From positions 44,081-108,080 of the forward strand of contig CAJUFL010000006.1 in assembly GCA_910585605.1 (NCBI GenBank): a stretch of 64,000 nucleotides of DNA, given 5' to 3'. Every line of letters begins with the position of its first letter. Position 1 is the first letter of the stretch. The stretch comes from an uncultured Lachnospiraceae bacterium. Its GTDB lineage: Bacteria; Bacillota; Clostridia; Lachnospirales; Lachnospiraceae. The notes below the pieces were generated by a model. That model was given only the letters and a program-made list of their open reading frames with translations. It was not told the origin of the DNA and did no database searches. The position numbers were made by a program, and so were the translations under genes. This document shows positions 16,966-26,430 of the stretch, piece after piece.

Positions 16966-18573
16966 TCAACTATCGGTTTCTATGGGGCTGTACTGACGGA
17001 TAATCGCTTCGGCTGTCTTCATTCCATCCATGGCAGCAGACATGATCCCTCCTGCATAGCCCGCACCTTCTCCGCATGGATATCCTCCTTTTATATTAGA
17101 CAGGAATCCTTCATCCCGGTGAATCCTTACAGGAGAAGAGCTTCTGCTCTCTACACCGGACAATACGGCATCCTCATGTGCAAATCCAGGAATAAACCTC
17201 TCAAATGCCTGAATGCCTTCTATTATATCATCTGTCATGAAATCAGGCAAACATTCCGCAATATTTCCTAAAGTATAGCCACCCTTGATCTGCGGTGTAA
17301 CCTCTCCCAGTGTTTTACTGCCAGTCTTTATCTTAAAATCCCCAAACCGCTGGACCACTACCTTTCCCCGTCCTTCTCTATAAATCTGGTGTTCTAATTT
17401 ACGCTGAAACGCTATCCCTGCTAACGGATGACTGCTTTCAAAATCCGACTGTCTCACCGTAACCACAATAGCGGAATTGGAATTGATACCGTTTCTTCCG
17501 CTATAACTCATACCATTCACTGCTATATGTTCCTCTTCAGAAGAGGCGTTTACCACATACCCACCGGGACACATACAAAAAGAATAAACGCCCCTCCCGT
17601 CATTTGCCTGATGTGTTACTTTGTAGGGAGCTGCCGGCAGATGTCTTGCAGCAGGTCCTTCACCATACATTGCCTTCTGAATCCAGGAAGCCGGATGTTC
17701 AATTCGGACTCCCATGGCAAAATCCTTGGCCTGCATAGAAAAACCTTTATCATACAGCATGGAAAATGTATCCCTGGCACTGTGACCGATAGCAAATACA
17801 ACCTGGCTGCATTCTACCCATGTGGCATATCCTTTATGTAACAGCTTTACACCTGTAATACAGTCATTTTTTACCTGAATGTCAGCCGCCTTTGTATCAA
17901 ATAAAAAGCGCCCCCCGCAAGCTTCAATTTCTTCACGGATTCCTTTGACTATTTTAACCAGTACATCCGTTCCTATATGGGGTTTACTGTCATATAAAAT
18001 CTCCTCTTTGGCACCGTGTTTTACGAATTCTTCTAACACATAACGCAGTCTGCCGTATTTATCTTTTACTTGGGTATTTAATTTACCGTCACTAAATGTA
18101 CCTGCTCCCCCTTCGCCAAATTGCACATTACATTCTGTGTTCAGTGGCTTACCCAGAAAAAATTCATTTACTTCTGCCACACGTTCTTCTACACAATGAC
18201 CACGCTCCACAATAATTGGTGCATATCCTGCTTTGGCTAGCATAAGGGCACAAAATAAACCGGCAGGTCCGGAACCGATAATCAGTGGATGATGCTTAAT
18301 TACTTCCATTCCATGTTCCGGAATCCGGTAATCCGTTCTTTTTGTTAACATAATATTTTTATCGTTAATTCTACTCATGATTTTTTCTTCATCCGGCAAA
18401 ATCACGCCTATATGATATACATAGAAAATATCGGGCTTCTTCCTTGCATCAATCGAACGCCTTAATATCTTATATTCAGGAACTGCTTTTAAATGAAGCC
18501 GTTTCATAATCTGCTGTTCCAGCTTCCCTTTACCACCAGTTACTGATATCTTTATTCCTCTTATTTCAATCAT
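16966..18573 (-). CDS. FAD-dependent oxidoreductase, COG2509-like
   Basis: 535 aa from the ATG at 18573, with GAGGAG seven bases upstream. A short N-terminal domain (IRGIKISVTGGK... LKAVPEYKILRRSIDARKK) precedes the dinucleotide-binding fold: HPLIIGSGPAGLFCALMLAK with acidic end VERG, then NVQFGEGGAGTFSDGKLNT and the C-terminal GEGAGYAGGIMSAAMDGM. Homologues are flavoproteins of the geranylgeranyl reductase/HI0933 neighbourhood with no established substrate. The gene for a second flavoprotein ends 44 bp upstream. Confidence 0.92.
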   Translation of the reverse strand: MIEIRGIKISVTGGKGKLEQQIMKRLHLKAVPEYKILRRSIDARKKPDIFYVYHIGVILPDEEKIMSRINDKNIMLTKRTDYRIPEHGMEVIKHHPLIIGSGPAGLFCALMLAKAGYAPIIVERGHCVEERVAEVNEFFLGKPLNTECNVQFGEGGAGTFSDGKLNTQVKDKYGRLRYVLEEFVKHGAKEEILYDSKPHIGTDVLVKIVKGIREEIEACGGRFLFDTKAADIQVKNDCITGVKLLHKGYATWVECSQVVFAIGHSARDTFSMLYDKGFSMQAKDFAMGVRIEHPASWIQKAMYGEGPAARHLPAAPYKVTHQANDGRGVYSFCMCPGGYVVNASSEEEHIAVNGMSYSGRNGINSNSAIVVTVRQSDFESSHPLAGIAFQRKLEHQIYREGRGKVVVQRFGDFKIKTGSKTLGEVTPQIKGGYTLGNIAECLPDFMTDDIIEGIQAFERFIPGFAHEDAVLSGVESRSSSPVRIHRDEGFLSNIKGGYPCGEGAGYAGGIMSAAMDGMKTAEAIIRQYSPIETDS

Positions 18574-18617
18574 ACCGCTTCTCCTCACTCTGCCACCTGG
18601 CACATTGCCCGCAGGAA

Positions 18618-19877
18618 TCATAATTTTGAATATATATCTTTAACCGCCTGTATTCCTGAAAGAATGGCAAATGTCAGATTATATCCACCACATTTTCCAT
18701 ATACATCCAACAACTCACCTGTTATATATAAGTTTTCATACCTTTTACAGGAAAAAGAATCACAGGAAACCTCTTCTAATGCGATTCCGCCGCCAGTAAC
18801 CTGGGCCTTTTCATAATCTTCTTTAAAAACCGGAGTGAACTTAAGTTTTTTTAAATAGGAAACCAGTCTGTCAATTTGTTTTTCTGTCATATTCCGCAGT
18901 ATGAGTTCTTTATCCAGTTTCAACCGTCTTGATATGTATCTCACAAAAGGATTCGGCAAAATCCCGTCTAACATAAATTCAACGGATTCTTCCGGAAAAT
19001 CGTGCTTTTGACAGACCACAAAATCCTTTAAACGATTCCATGAAAATCCGGGTAAGGTATCAATATGTAAACAGGCTTCCGCTGCCTGCTTATCAGGAGC
19101 ATTCAGATAACAGGACAGATTCATCATAACGATACCTGATAAACTTTTTTCATTGAACTGAATCTGACCAGTTTCTTTTGCCAAGACACACTTGCCATCA
19201 TACAATGTTACCGTTCCATCTAACCGGACTCCTTTTGTCATGGATAACAAAGAATCCTCTACATAAATGGGACTTAATGCGGGGTAAATGGGATTACATT
19301 TCAAATTCAGCTTTTTTATCAATACATATCCACTACTGCTTCCTCCAAGCTTAGGTGCTGATGCCCCACCCAGTGCAAGAATGACATAACGGGCATGGTA
19401 AGTCACCGTAGAACCGTTCTCTTGATTCCCCATTACCTCATAATACATCCCTCTTTTTCCATGCCTTGGCTCAACTCCCGTTACCCTTGTTCCAAAACTA
19501 TATTGTACACCGGCTCTCCTGCTTTTTTCATATAGTAAACGGGTTACCTGTTTTCCCTGATTAGATACCGGATAATAATATCCATTTTTCTGATATAATA
19601 AAACGCCAAGAGATTCAAAAAAATCAGGAATCTCCTCATAAGAATGTTCCAAAACCCATTGCTTCATAAACATATGGTTTCCAGAATGATAACATTCCTG
19701 AGTAAAGTCCATATTGGTAAGATTGCATTTTCCGTTACCGGCAGCACTCAGTTTACGACCTGGTACTTTCTCTTTTTCCAATACCAGTATATTCAATTGT
19801 GGCTGTAAAACCGCTGCCTGATAAGCAGCAGCAAGCCCGGACGCACCTGCACCCGCGATAATAATATCAAACTTCAA
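18618..19877 (-). CDS. NAD(P)/FAD-dependent oxidoreductase, HI0933/BaiN family
   Basis: 419 aa. The N-terminal FAD site IIAGAGASGLAAAYQAAV is followed by LEKEKVPGRKLSAAGNGKCN, the hallmark of the HI0933-like family, and the C-terminal second FAD contact ITGELLDVYGKCGGYNLTFA. Family members include BaiN, an NADH-dependent reductase acting on bile-acid intermediates in gut clostridia. The family is broad and most members are of unknown substrate, so a bile-acid role is not implied. Confidence 0.92.
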   Translation of the reverse strand: MKFDIIIAGAGASGLAAAYQAAVLQPQLNILVLEKEKVPGRKLSAAGNGKCNLTNMDFTQECYHSGNHMFMKQWVLEHSYEEIPDFFESLGVLLYQKNGYYYPVSNQGKQVTRLLYEKSRRAGVQYSFGTRVTGVEPRHGKRGMYYEVMGNQENGSTVTYHARYVILALGGASAPKLGGSSSGYVLIKKLNLKCNPIYPALSPIYVEDSLLSMTKGVRLDGTVTLYDGKCVLAKETGQIQFNEKSLSGIVMMNLSCYLNAPDKQAAEACLHIDTLPGFSWNRLKDFVVCQKHDFPEESVEFMLDGILPNPFVRYISRRLKLDKELILRNMTEKQIDRLVSYLKKLKFTPVFKEDYEKAQVTGGGIALEEVSCDSFSCKRYENLYITGELLDVYGKCGGYNLTFAILSGIQAVKDIYSKL

Positions 19878-19909
19878 ATTAACTCCTTATCTCCCTTATT
19901 ATGCCAAAA

Positions 19910-20506
19910 TCAGCTGGAATAATTTTCAAGAAAGCTGTATAAAGCCTCTTCTGTTTCCAGATAATATCCCTGTATAACCTCTTCCTGTAAATTCTCAGGT
20001 AAAACATTAATAGGAATCTGTGTATATTCAAATACTGTTTTTTCATCTCCGTTTAAAATCACGATGGTGCCGTTAAAAGATTTTGCATAATAACCGGAAC
20101 GTACCTCTCGTTTAAATGTCTTCCGAAGATATATATGGTTCTCATTATACGATATTAATTCAAAAGAAGCCAGCCCTTTATCTCGCTCATCATAAGATAA
20201 ATGCTGCATATAATCATCCAGATAAGTTAAAACACCTGCTTTATCACAGCCTAACAATGCAGGTATATCATTTACCTGTTCTTTCAATGTCCGCTGTTCA
20301 TCAGGATAATAATATTCAATTTCAAAGACTGTATTTTTTGTAACAGGAAAAGTATCACTGTTTTTTGCAGCAGCAACATTTACATACTCACCCGCTTCAT
20401 TCTTCACATACTGTTTTGGATAAAAGTATTCATAAAAATAAACCGAAGCACCCGCTAATACCCCGATGACAACCGATATAATGGCAAAAATCAGATTTCT
20501 TTTCAT
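19910..20506 (-). CDS. membrane-anchored protein, BofC C-terminal domain-like
   Basis: 198 aa with one N-terminal membrane segment (LIFAIISVVIGVLAGASVYF), the rest probably outside the membrane. The last 60 residues (YYAKSFNGTIVILNGDE... INVLPENLQEEVIQGYYLET EEALYSFLENY) resemble the C-terminal domain of BofC, the forespore protein that checks pro-sigma-K processing in Bacillus. This resemblance is from pattern reading, not alignment. It lies between the hybrid kinase and the BaiN-like gene. Confidence 0.6.
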   Translation of the reverse strand: MKRNLIFAIISVVIGVLAGASVYFYEYFYPKQYVKNEAGEYVNVAAAKNSDTFPVTKNTVFEIEYYYPDEQRTLKEQVNDIPALLGCDKAGVLTYLDDYMQHLSYDERDKGLASFELISYNENHIYLRKTFKREVRSGYYAKSFNGTIVILNGDEKTVFEYTQIPINVLPENLQEEVIQGYYLETEEALYSFLENYSS

Positions 20507-20558
20507 ATTGTCCTCCGTTGGATTGTTATACGAAAAGTATGACCATTCACCTTTTATT

Positions 20559-23165
20559 TTATTCGGATTTATCTGGTGTTTCCAAAAAAAGATTTTCTTT
20601 TAGCCAGCACTGCTTTTTAAGAAATTCATAAATGCCATAAACAATTTGTTTATATTCTGCCATAAGCTTATGATGCTGATCTGGCAGAGCATCCATTTGA
20701 TTTTCCTTTAAATCCTTTTCCAGCTTTTCTGCCTGATTCCCCAGCTTCTTTGCCCCAAGAAGCAGCATGGAGCCTTTTAATCCATGAACTGCTGTCGTAT
20801 AATCTTTATAATCACCTGATGCATAGTAATGTATTAATTCCGATGATTTTTCCTGATAAGCCTCCACTGCTATGTTCAAAATTTCCTGATAAAGTAAAAG
20901 ACTATTGCTACAGCATTCCATTCCGGCATCCATTTCAATTCCAATCTGGTGTAAATCCTCTTTTGCAAAAGGAAGAGTTTCCTTATATTCCCGTAGGGCT
21001 GTATCAGAAGATATCATTTTATCCTGAAAATAAAATAATAACATATTTTCCAATTCATGATTTAGAATCGGCTTAGCAAGATAATAATCAAACCCTTCCG
21101 CAAGCAGCTGTTCCTTCACTCCAAATACTGCGTTAGCTGTCAGGGCTACTATAGGAGTATCGAAATATGCCCCCTCCTGCTGTTTAATTTTCTTTAATGT
21201 TTCCACACCATCCATACCAGGCATCATATGATCTAACAAGATAATATCATAATGGTACTGTTTTATCTTATCCAATGCCTCATAGCCGCTCGAAACCATA
21301 TGTGATTTCACATTGTATTGATTTAGTAATTCTTTTGTGACCAGCAGATTTATCTCGCTGTCATCTACAATCAACGCCATACAATTTTTAAATTTCAGGT
21401 CACCCTCTACGGAAAAACCTTCTGAGACATCAGTAAGCATTCCCATTGGAGCATCATCTATAATTTCCTGCTCCAAACAGATAAAAAAAGTCGTTCCTTT
21501 TTCATATTCACTTGTAAATTTAATAGAACCGCCCATTAATTCAACATAACTTTTTACGATTGCCAGCCCAAGTCCGGAACCTTCTATACCTGAAGTATTT
21601 TGCCGGTCAAGACGCTCAAACATACCAAATACTCTCCCATAATCTTCCTTACGAATCCCAATTCCGGTATCTGCTATCTGAATATCAAGCGATAACCGGG
21701 AGTCCTTTCTTTTTTGAATTCTTACCTTTAAGTCTATAGAACCTTTTTTCGTATATTTAACAGAATTACTCAAAAGATTAATGATAATTTCACGAATACG
21801 CGTACTATCTCCTTTTAAAACTTTTGGCATATCTGGTGGAATCTCAAAATGAAACTTGATAGATTTTGTATCCACCTGAGACTGGATAATGGAAACCACT
21901 TCAAAAAATAATTGTTTTGTATAATATTCTGCAACAGATAATTCCACTTTTCCCAATTCAATCTTGGAAATATCCAAAATCTCATTTGTAATATTCAACA
22001 ATGTCTGTGCTGAATTATAAATATAATGTAGTTGTTCTTTAATCTGGTTGAGATTATCATTTTTTAATGCTAATGAAGAAAATCCCATAATAGCATTCAT
22101 CGGGGTTCGTATTTCATGGCTCATATGTGCCAGAAATACAGATTTTGCTTCATTGGCACGTTCGGCCTCCTGTTTCAGATTAATCATTTCATCCGTATAC
22201 TGATTAATAAAGGACATATCAAAAATCCATACAAGATATCCTTTCACAAATGTATCTTCCATTAATGGAGATATTCTGATTTCATAATGTTTATCCTGAA
22301 TATGTAAAACCGATTCCCGTTCTTCTTCAAATATCCAGGAAATCAGACTATTAGTATCTTTTTCAAATTTCAATGTTGGAAAAACTTCTTTTGCCATTTT
22401 ATTGGAATATATCAGATTATGACTCGAATCAACGATTAGCAGACCATCTTTTGTATTTTCGATTACATTTTCTTTTGCCAGCTGCATAGTATCCAGCAAT
22501 CCATAATTTATCACATTTACAGTCAGCAGCATGCAGGATAAGATAATACCGAATGGTGTCGGGTCAAATTCCCTTAAAACACCGCTCAAATATAACGACA
22601 GCATAAAAGCTGGAAGAACCCCGGCAAGCGTTAATAAAAATAATCGTTTTCTCTCATATCCTTTTCTTTTCAAACATTGTGAAAACGTGATAAATGCATA
22701 ATACATGATCAGGCATATCGTAACAGTCATAAAAAGATAATAACCAATACCTCTTCCAAATTGAACATGAGGGAAAAAACCGGTATTTACAACTTTCATC
22801 TCGGTATAATAGAAGGTATGGTAATCACAAGTCATGATAACCAGCAGCATAAACGTATTGAAAACAAACAAACCTTTGACAATAAAAGATGGCATCCTTA
22901 CATTACAGTAATTACGGACAAACATAATGATCAGTAATAACACATAGCACTTACCGACATATCCAAATTTGACAGCTAATATCATTTCATTTAATTCCGT
23001 GGCCCGTATTTCAAACAGATATGAAAGAATACTGACAAAGGCACAGGCAGATGCAATAAATAGAATTTTCTGATTTTCAGAACTTTTCTGTACTCCCACT
23101 ATTATTAAATTTGCAAAACCGATGATGACCCCGATAAATTGAATAAAAAATAAAACTTCGTACAT
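20559..23165 (-). CDS. hybrid sensor histidine kinase with receiver and HPt domains
   Basis: 868 aa from the ATG at 23165 (AGAGG upstream). Order: about seven transmembrane helices in residues 1-225, a PAS-like region (GLLIVDSSHNLIYSN, 240-330), HisKA with phospho-histidine in FLAHMSHEIRTPMNAIMGF (His about 350), HATPase with DTGIGIRKEDYG and GSGLGLAIVKSYVELMGG. Then come a receiver with LIVDDSEINLL and phospho-acceptor DHMMPGMDG (about 647) and a C-terminal HPt domain (AVHGLKGSMLLLG, His about 792). The phosphorelay is complete in one chain; no output regulator is adjacent. Input signal unknown. Confidence 0.95.
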   Translation of the reverse strand: MYEVLFFIQFIGVIIGFANLIIVGVQKSSENQKILFIASACAFVSILSYLFEIRATELNEMILAVKFGYVGKCYVLLLIIMFVRNYCNVRMPSFIVKGLFVFNTFMLLVIMTCDYHTFYYTEMKVVNTGFFPHVQFGRGIGYYLFMTVTICLIMYYAFITFSQCLKRKGYERKRLFLLTLAGVLPAFMLSLYLSGVLREFDPTPFGIILSCMLLTVNVINYGLLDTMQLAKENVIENTKDGLLIVDSSHNLIYSNKMAKEVFPTLKFEKDTNSLISWIFEEERESVLHIQDKHYEIRISPLMEDTFVKGYLVWIFDMSFINQYTDEMINLKQEAERANEAKSVFLAHMSHEIRTPMNAIMGFSSLALKNDNLNQIKEQLHYIYNSAQTLLNITNEILDISKIELGKVELSVAEYYTKQLFFEVVSIIQSQVDTKSIKFHFEIPPDMPKVLKGDSTRIREIIINLLSNSVKYTKKGSIDLKVRIQKRKDSRLSLDIQIADTGIGIRKEDYGRVFGMFERLDRQNTSGIEGSGLGLAIVKSYVELMGGSIKFTSEYEKGTTFFICLEQEIIDDAPMGMLTDVSEGFSVEGDLKFKNCMALIVDDSEINLLVTKELLNQYNVKSHMVSSGYEALDKIKQYHYDIILLDHMMPGMDGVETLKKIKQQEGAYFDTPIVALTANAVFGVKEQLLAEGFDYYLAKPILNHELENMLLFYFQDKMISSDTALREYKETLPFAKEDLHQIGIEMDAGMECCSNSLLLYQEILNIAVEAYQEKSSELIHYYASGDYKDYTTAVHGLKGSMLLLGAKKLGNQAEKLEKDLKENQMDALPDQHHKLMAEYKQIVYGIYEFLKKQCWLKENLFLETPDKSE

Positions 23166-23184
23166 ATTTTTCCTCTCATATGTA

Positions 23185-23562
23185 TTATAACGTAAAGCCA
23201 TATGGCAGCAAATCTTTTAAGTTATAACTCACCACCATGCCATTTAACTCTACTAAAATTTTTCCTTCCGGCATAAACTCCTGCATAACCTGTAAACATA
23301 TCCCGCATGGGTAAGCAGTAGACCCATCCGCAGCAATTACAGCAATTTTAGTAAAAGAAGTACTCCCTTCAGAAACAGCCTTAAATATAGCTGTCCTCTC
23401 TGCACAGTTAGAAGCCCCATAAGAAGCATTTTCAACATTACATCCTGTATAAACCGTCCCTTCTTTTGTAAGGAGTGCCGCTCCAACCTTAAAATGTGAA
23501 TATGGTGCATAGGCCGACTGTGCGGCATCTTTTGCCATTTTTATCAATTGATCGTCTGTCAT
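23185..23562 (-). CDS. cdd: cytidine deaminase
   Basis: 125 aa, typical tetrameric zinc cytidine deaminase that turns cytidine or deoxycytidine into uridine forms in pyrimidine salvage. Zinc and catalytic residues are present: NCAERTAIF (Cys and Glu) and PCGICLQVMQEF (two Cys). The substrate motif GCNVENASYG is intact. The residue after the last zinc Cys is Leu rather than the common Arg. AAAGGATG precedes the ATG. It lies between the DUF3048 lipoprotein and the kinase gene. Confidence 0.96.
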   Translation of the reverse strand: MTDDQLIKMAKDAAQSAYAPYSHFKVGAALLTKEGTVYTGCNVENASYGASNCAERTAIFKAVSEGSTSFTKIAVIAADGSTAYPCGICLQVMQEFMPEGKILVELNGMVVSYNLKDLLPYGFTL

Positions 23563-23660
23563 GTTTTTTCATCCTTTCCCTGCATCCATGAGAAACCTGT
23601 CCTCATCACAAATAAAAGGACTATAAAATGTTATAGCCCTTTTACTCTGTTGCAAATACT

Positions 23661-24722
23661 TTATTCAAACGCAACTCCGGCATTTTCGCCACTGCCGATT
23701 ATAGAAATCCATGTTTTTCCCGGATTCAACAATAATTCTTCCCCATCTTCTGTATAATACTTGGTAATAGAGTTATTAGATGATTTCTTCCATGTAATTG
23801 GAACTGCTTTTCCGTTGGTACAATAATAGCCATTCCCCTCTCCTACCTGAGTAAGCTCCTGTAAATCATTTTCAGGATTGATACACTCGTATGCAGAAAT
23901 CTGGATAATCACATTTTTGAAATTTAACACATTATCGCCTTCTTCTGCCAGCTCATCAATCTGCGGTGCATCATATTCATATCTATTATACAATTTTTTG
24001 GTCTCATCATAAACAAAGTATGGCTTTGAATATGAACTGAAATTCACATGAATCGTATTTGCAGTCTGGCTGCTCTCTAATTCTTTTTCTTCTTCATTAA
24101 AAGAAAACACCTGTTCATGACTTTCACTATAATCAGCCGAATAGCCCAAATCCTCTATACCTTTTACAATTCTCTCTCCTGTAGAATATGCATTATGCGG
24201 AGCAACTCTTGCACTGTCACGGTAAAAGCCTGCATCATATGTCATACCGTTTACATTATTAATGGCTTTGTCATCTAACAGTGCTTTAGCAGGTTTTGAC
24301 TGTCCGTAATGTACATAAATAGCATCATATTCATTTGCAATATTGATAAAATAATGTCTTGCACTTCTAATAGAACCTATCTTTTCAATTCCCTCATAGC
24401 TTGAAAAAATCGGCATGATTCTTGTAATACCGCCTTCTACCATACACTCATAAATAATATCAGCCTGCTTGGTACTTGAGGATGGCAATGCTTCCTTTAA
24501 ATTATTAATCATAACGGCAATCGGACGTTTGCTGACAAAATCTGCCGACCACTCTCCTGTCAATTCATTATAAGTCATGCCTTCATGATTGTTTTCTGTC
24601 ACCTCTTCCGTTGTCACCTCTGCTGTCGTAACAGCCTCGGTTGTTTCTTCCTTTTTTCCACAGCCGGATAAACCTGTTACTGCCGCTGCTAAAATTGCTA
24701 TTGTCAATAAATGTTTCTTCAT
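23661..24722 (-). CDS. DUF3048-domain lipoprotein (YerB-like)
   Basis: 353 aa with a lipoprotein signal: basic start, hydrophobic stretch and lipobox LSGC at residues 18-21, followed by an acidic Glu/Thr-rich linker to about 45. The body carries the DUF3048 pattern RPIAVMINNLKEALPSS, IYECMVEGGITRIMPIFSS, GSIRSARHYFINIANEYDAI YVHYGQS and a C-terminal domain ending KTWISIIGSGENAGV. Members such as B. subtilis YerB are extracytoplasmic lipoproteins of unknown activity. ybeY lies 12 bp upstream. Confidence 0.94.
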   Translation of the reverse strand: MKKHLLTIAILAAAVTGLSGCGKKEETTEAVTTAEVTTEEVTENNHEGMTYNELTGEWSADFVSKRPIAVMINNLKEALPSSSTKQADIIYECMVEGGITRIMPIFSSYEGIEKIGSIRSARHYFINIANEYDAIYVHYGQSKPAKALLDDKAINNVNGMTYDAGFYRDSARVAPHNAYSTGERIVKGIEDLGYSADYSESHEQVFSFNEEEKELESSQTANTIHVNFSSYSKPYFVYDETKKLYNRYEYDAPQIDELAEEGDNVLNFKNVIIQISAYECINPENDLQELTQVGEGNGYYCTNGKAVPITWKKSSNNSITKYYTEDGEELLLNPGKTWISIIGSGENAGVAFE

Positions 24723-24733
24723 AATCTTTCTCC

Positions 24734-25243
24734 TTAATCTGTAATGTCTCTTGTATATCCAATACTTTGCAGTATAGCCTCCTGCATCTGCTCCATACGG
24801 CTCCTCTCTTTGTCTTCAATATGGTCATAACCTGATAAATGCAGCATGCTATGTGCTATTAAAAATGCATATTCCCGCAAGACAGTATGGTTATACTCTT
24901 CAGCCTGTGTCACTACTTTTTCTAATGAAATCATTATATCCCCTAGTAAAAGCTCACCGCTTTGGGCATCAAAGTTCGATGAAATATCTTCTTCCGCAAC
25001 CAAGAAATCCCCTTCTGTTTTGAATATGAGCATGGGGAATGACAACACATCCGTAGGTACATCCATATTACGCATCTGTTTATTAACCTGCTGTATTCCT
25101 TGATTATCGGTTAACAAAATATTAATTTCACATTCATAGGGACATGCCACATAATTCAGTGCAGCATGAACAACCTTATATGCAACTTCTTCATAATCTA
25201 CACCGATGTCAAGTGCTGTTTCATTTTCTAATAGAATTGTCAT
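24734..25243 (-). CDS. ybeY: rRNA maturation endoribonuclease YbeY
   Basis: 169 aa. Metal-dependent RNase needed for 16S rRNA 3' maturation and ribosome quality control. The zinc signature HSMLHLSGYDHIEDKERSRM supplies the three histidines; MRNMDVPTDVLSFP is the conserved preceding motif and LLGDIMIS follows. In Bacillus the gene lies in the phoH-yqfF-ybeY-dgkA-cdd-era cluster; here phoH is upstream, and yqfF, dgkA and era are missing. A strong promoter precedes it. Confidence 0.97.
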   Translation of the reverse strand: MTILLENETALDIGVDYEEVAYKVVHAALNYVACPYECEINILLTDNQGIQQVNKQMRNMDVPTDVLSFPMLIFKTEGDFLVAEEDISSNFDAQSGELLLGDIMISLEKVVTQAEEYNHTVLREYAFLIAHSMLHLSGYDHIEDKERSRMEQMQEAILQSIGYTRDITD

Positions 25244-25291
25244 TTTGTCCTCATCTTATCCGAAAAAAAAATAGTAATAAAAACCTTATAT

Positions 25292-25320
25292 ATTATAATC
25301 CATATGCTGCCAGAAGTCAA
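25292..25320 (-). promoter_or_regulatory. sigma-A promoter of ybeY and following genes
   Basis: TTGACT, 17 bp, TATAAT on the minus strand, about 49 bp before the ybeY ATG. It separates the ybeY unit from phoH. Confidence 0.7.
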
Positions 25321-25432
25321 CAATTCCGCCTTATGCACGAGATACCGGCTTCACCGTATCTGCCAAATATCTGCGAAAATACAGCTGTCCGGCTCATTAC
25401 TCACAGGAAGCAGCACAAACTCTTATATTGCC

Positions 25433-26413
25433 TTAATTGCTGTTTCTTTTTTTGGTATGTTTTGTTTCATAATCATCATATGCCTTAACGATTCTCTGTA
25501 CCAAAGGATGTCTCACCACATCCTGGCTTGTCAGATGACAAACTGCGATATCTTCGACATTTCTTAGTACCCGCAATGCAACATCAAGCCCGCTTACGGC
25601 ATCCTTAGGAATATCTTTCTGGGACAGATCACCAGTTATAATAGCTTTAGAACCAAATCCGATACGGGTCAAAAACATTTTCATCTGTGCCGGCGTTGTG
25701 TTCTGGGCCTCGTCCAATACGATAAATGCATTGTCAAGGGTACGTCCTCTCATGTAGGCAAGAGGTGCAACCTCGATCAACCCTTTTTCCATATTTTTAA
25801 GGAAGGTATCTGCTCCCATAATCTCATATAACGCATCATAAAGAGGACGTAAATACGGGTCTACCTTGCTTTGTAAATCTCCCGGTAAAAATCCCAGTTT
25901 CTCTCCTGCCTCAATCGCTGGTCTGGTCAAAATAATACGATTGATTTCATCACTTTTAAAGGCTGTGATTGCCTTTGCCATGGCAAGATAAGTCTTTCCG
26001 GTTCCGGCAGGACCAACTCCAAATACGACCATATGCTTATCAATTGCATTCAGATATTGCTTTTGCCCGAGAGTTTTCGCTTTCACCGGTTTTCCACTTA
26101 CGGTGTGGCACACAATATCCCTGTCTAATTCCACAACCTCTTCTGTTTTATGCTCCTCTGATAAAGATAACGCATAATTTACATTTTGTTCCGTAATCTG
26201 GTTTCCCCTTTTCGCCAGGGTAATCAGAGAATTTATAATTTCTATGGTTTTATGAACAGCGGACTCTCCACCTATGATCTTTAACTGGTCTTCCCTCGCG
26301 ATCATAGTAACCTTCATTGTTTTTTCAATCCGTTTTACATGACTGTCAAATTCACCAAATACGTTGGCAATACAGTCTGCTGGAATCGTAATACTCTTTT
26401 CGCAGGTGTTCAT
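25433..26413 (-). CDS. PhoH family ATPase
   Basis: 326 aa. An N-terminal KH-like region (KSITIPADCIANVFGEFDSH VKRIEKTM) precedes the PhoH ATPase: GPAGTGKTYLAMAKAI near residue 134, then ILTRPAIEAGEKLGFLPGDL, the Walker B region NAFIVLDEAQNTTPAQMKMF and TGDLSQKDIP. PhoH proteins bind nucleotides and associate with RNA metabolism, often next to YbeY. yqfD ends 17 bp upstream, giving the conserved yqfC-yqfD-phoH order. Confidence 0.95.
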   Translation of the reverse strand: MNTCEKSITIPADCIANVFGEFDSHVKRIEKTMKVTMIAREDQLKIIGGESAVHKTIEIINSLITLAKRGNQITEQNVNYALSLSEEHKTEEVVELDRDIVCHTVSGKPVKAKTLGQKQYLNAIDKHMVVFGVGPAGTGKTYLAMAKAITAFKSDEINRIILTRPAIEAGEKLGFLPGDLQSKVDPYLRPLYDALYEIMGADTFLKNMEKGLIEVAPLAYMRGRTLDNAFIVLDEAQNTTPAQMKMFLTRIGFGSKAIITGDLSQKDIPKDAVSGLDVALRVLRNVEDIAVCHLTSQDVVRHPLVQRIVKAYDDYETKHTKKRNSN

Positions 26414-26430
26414 TTTTATCTCCTATCTTA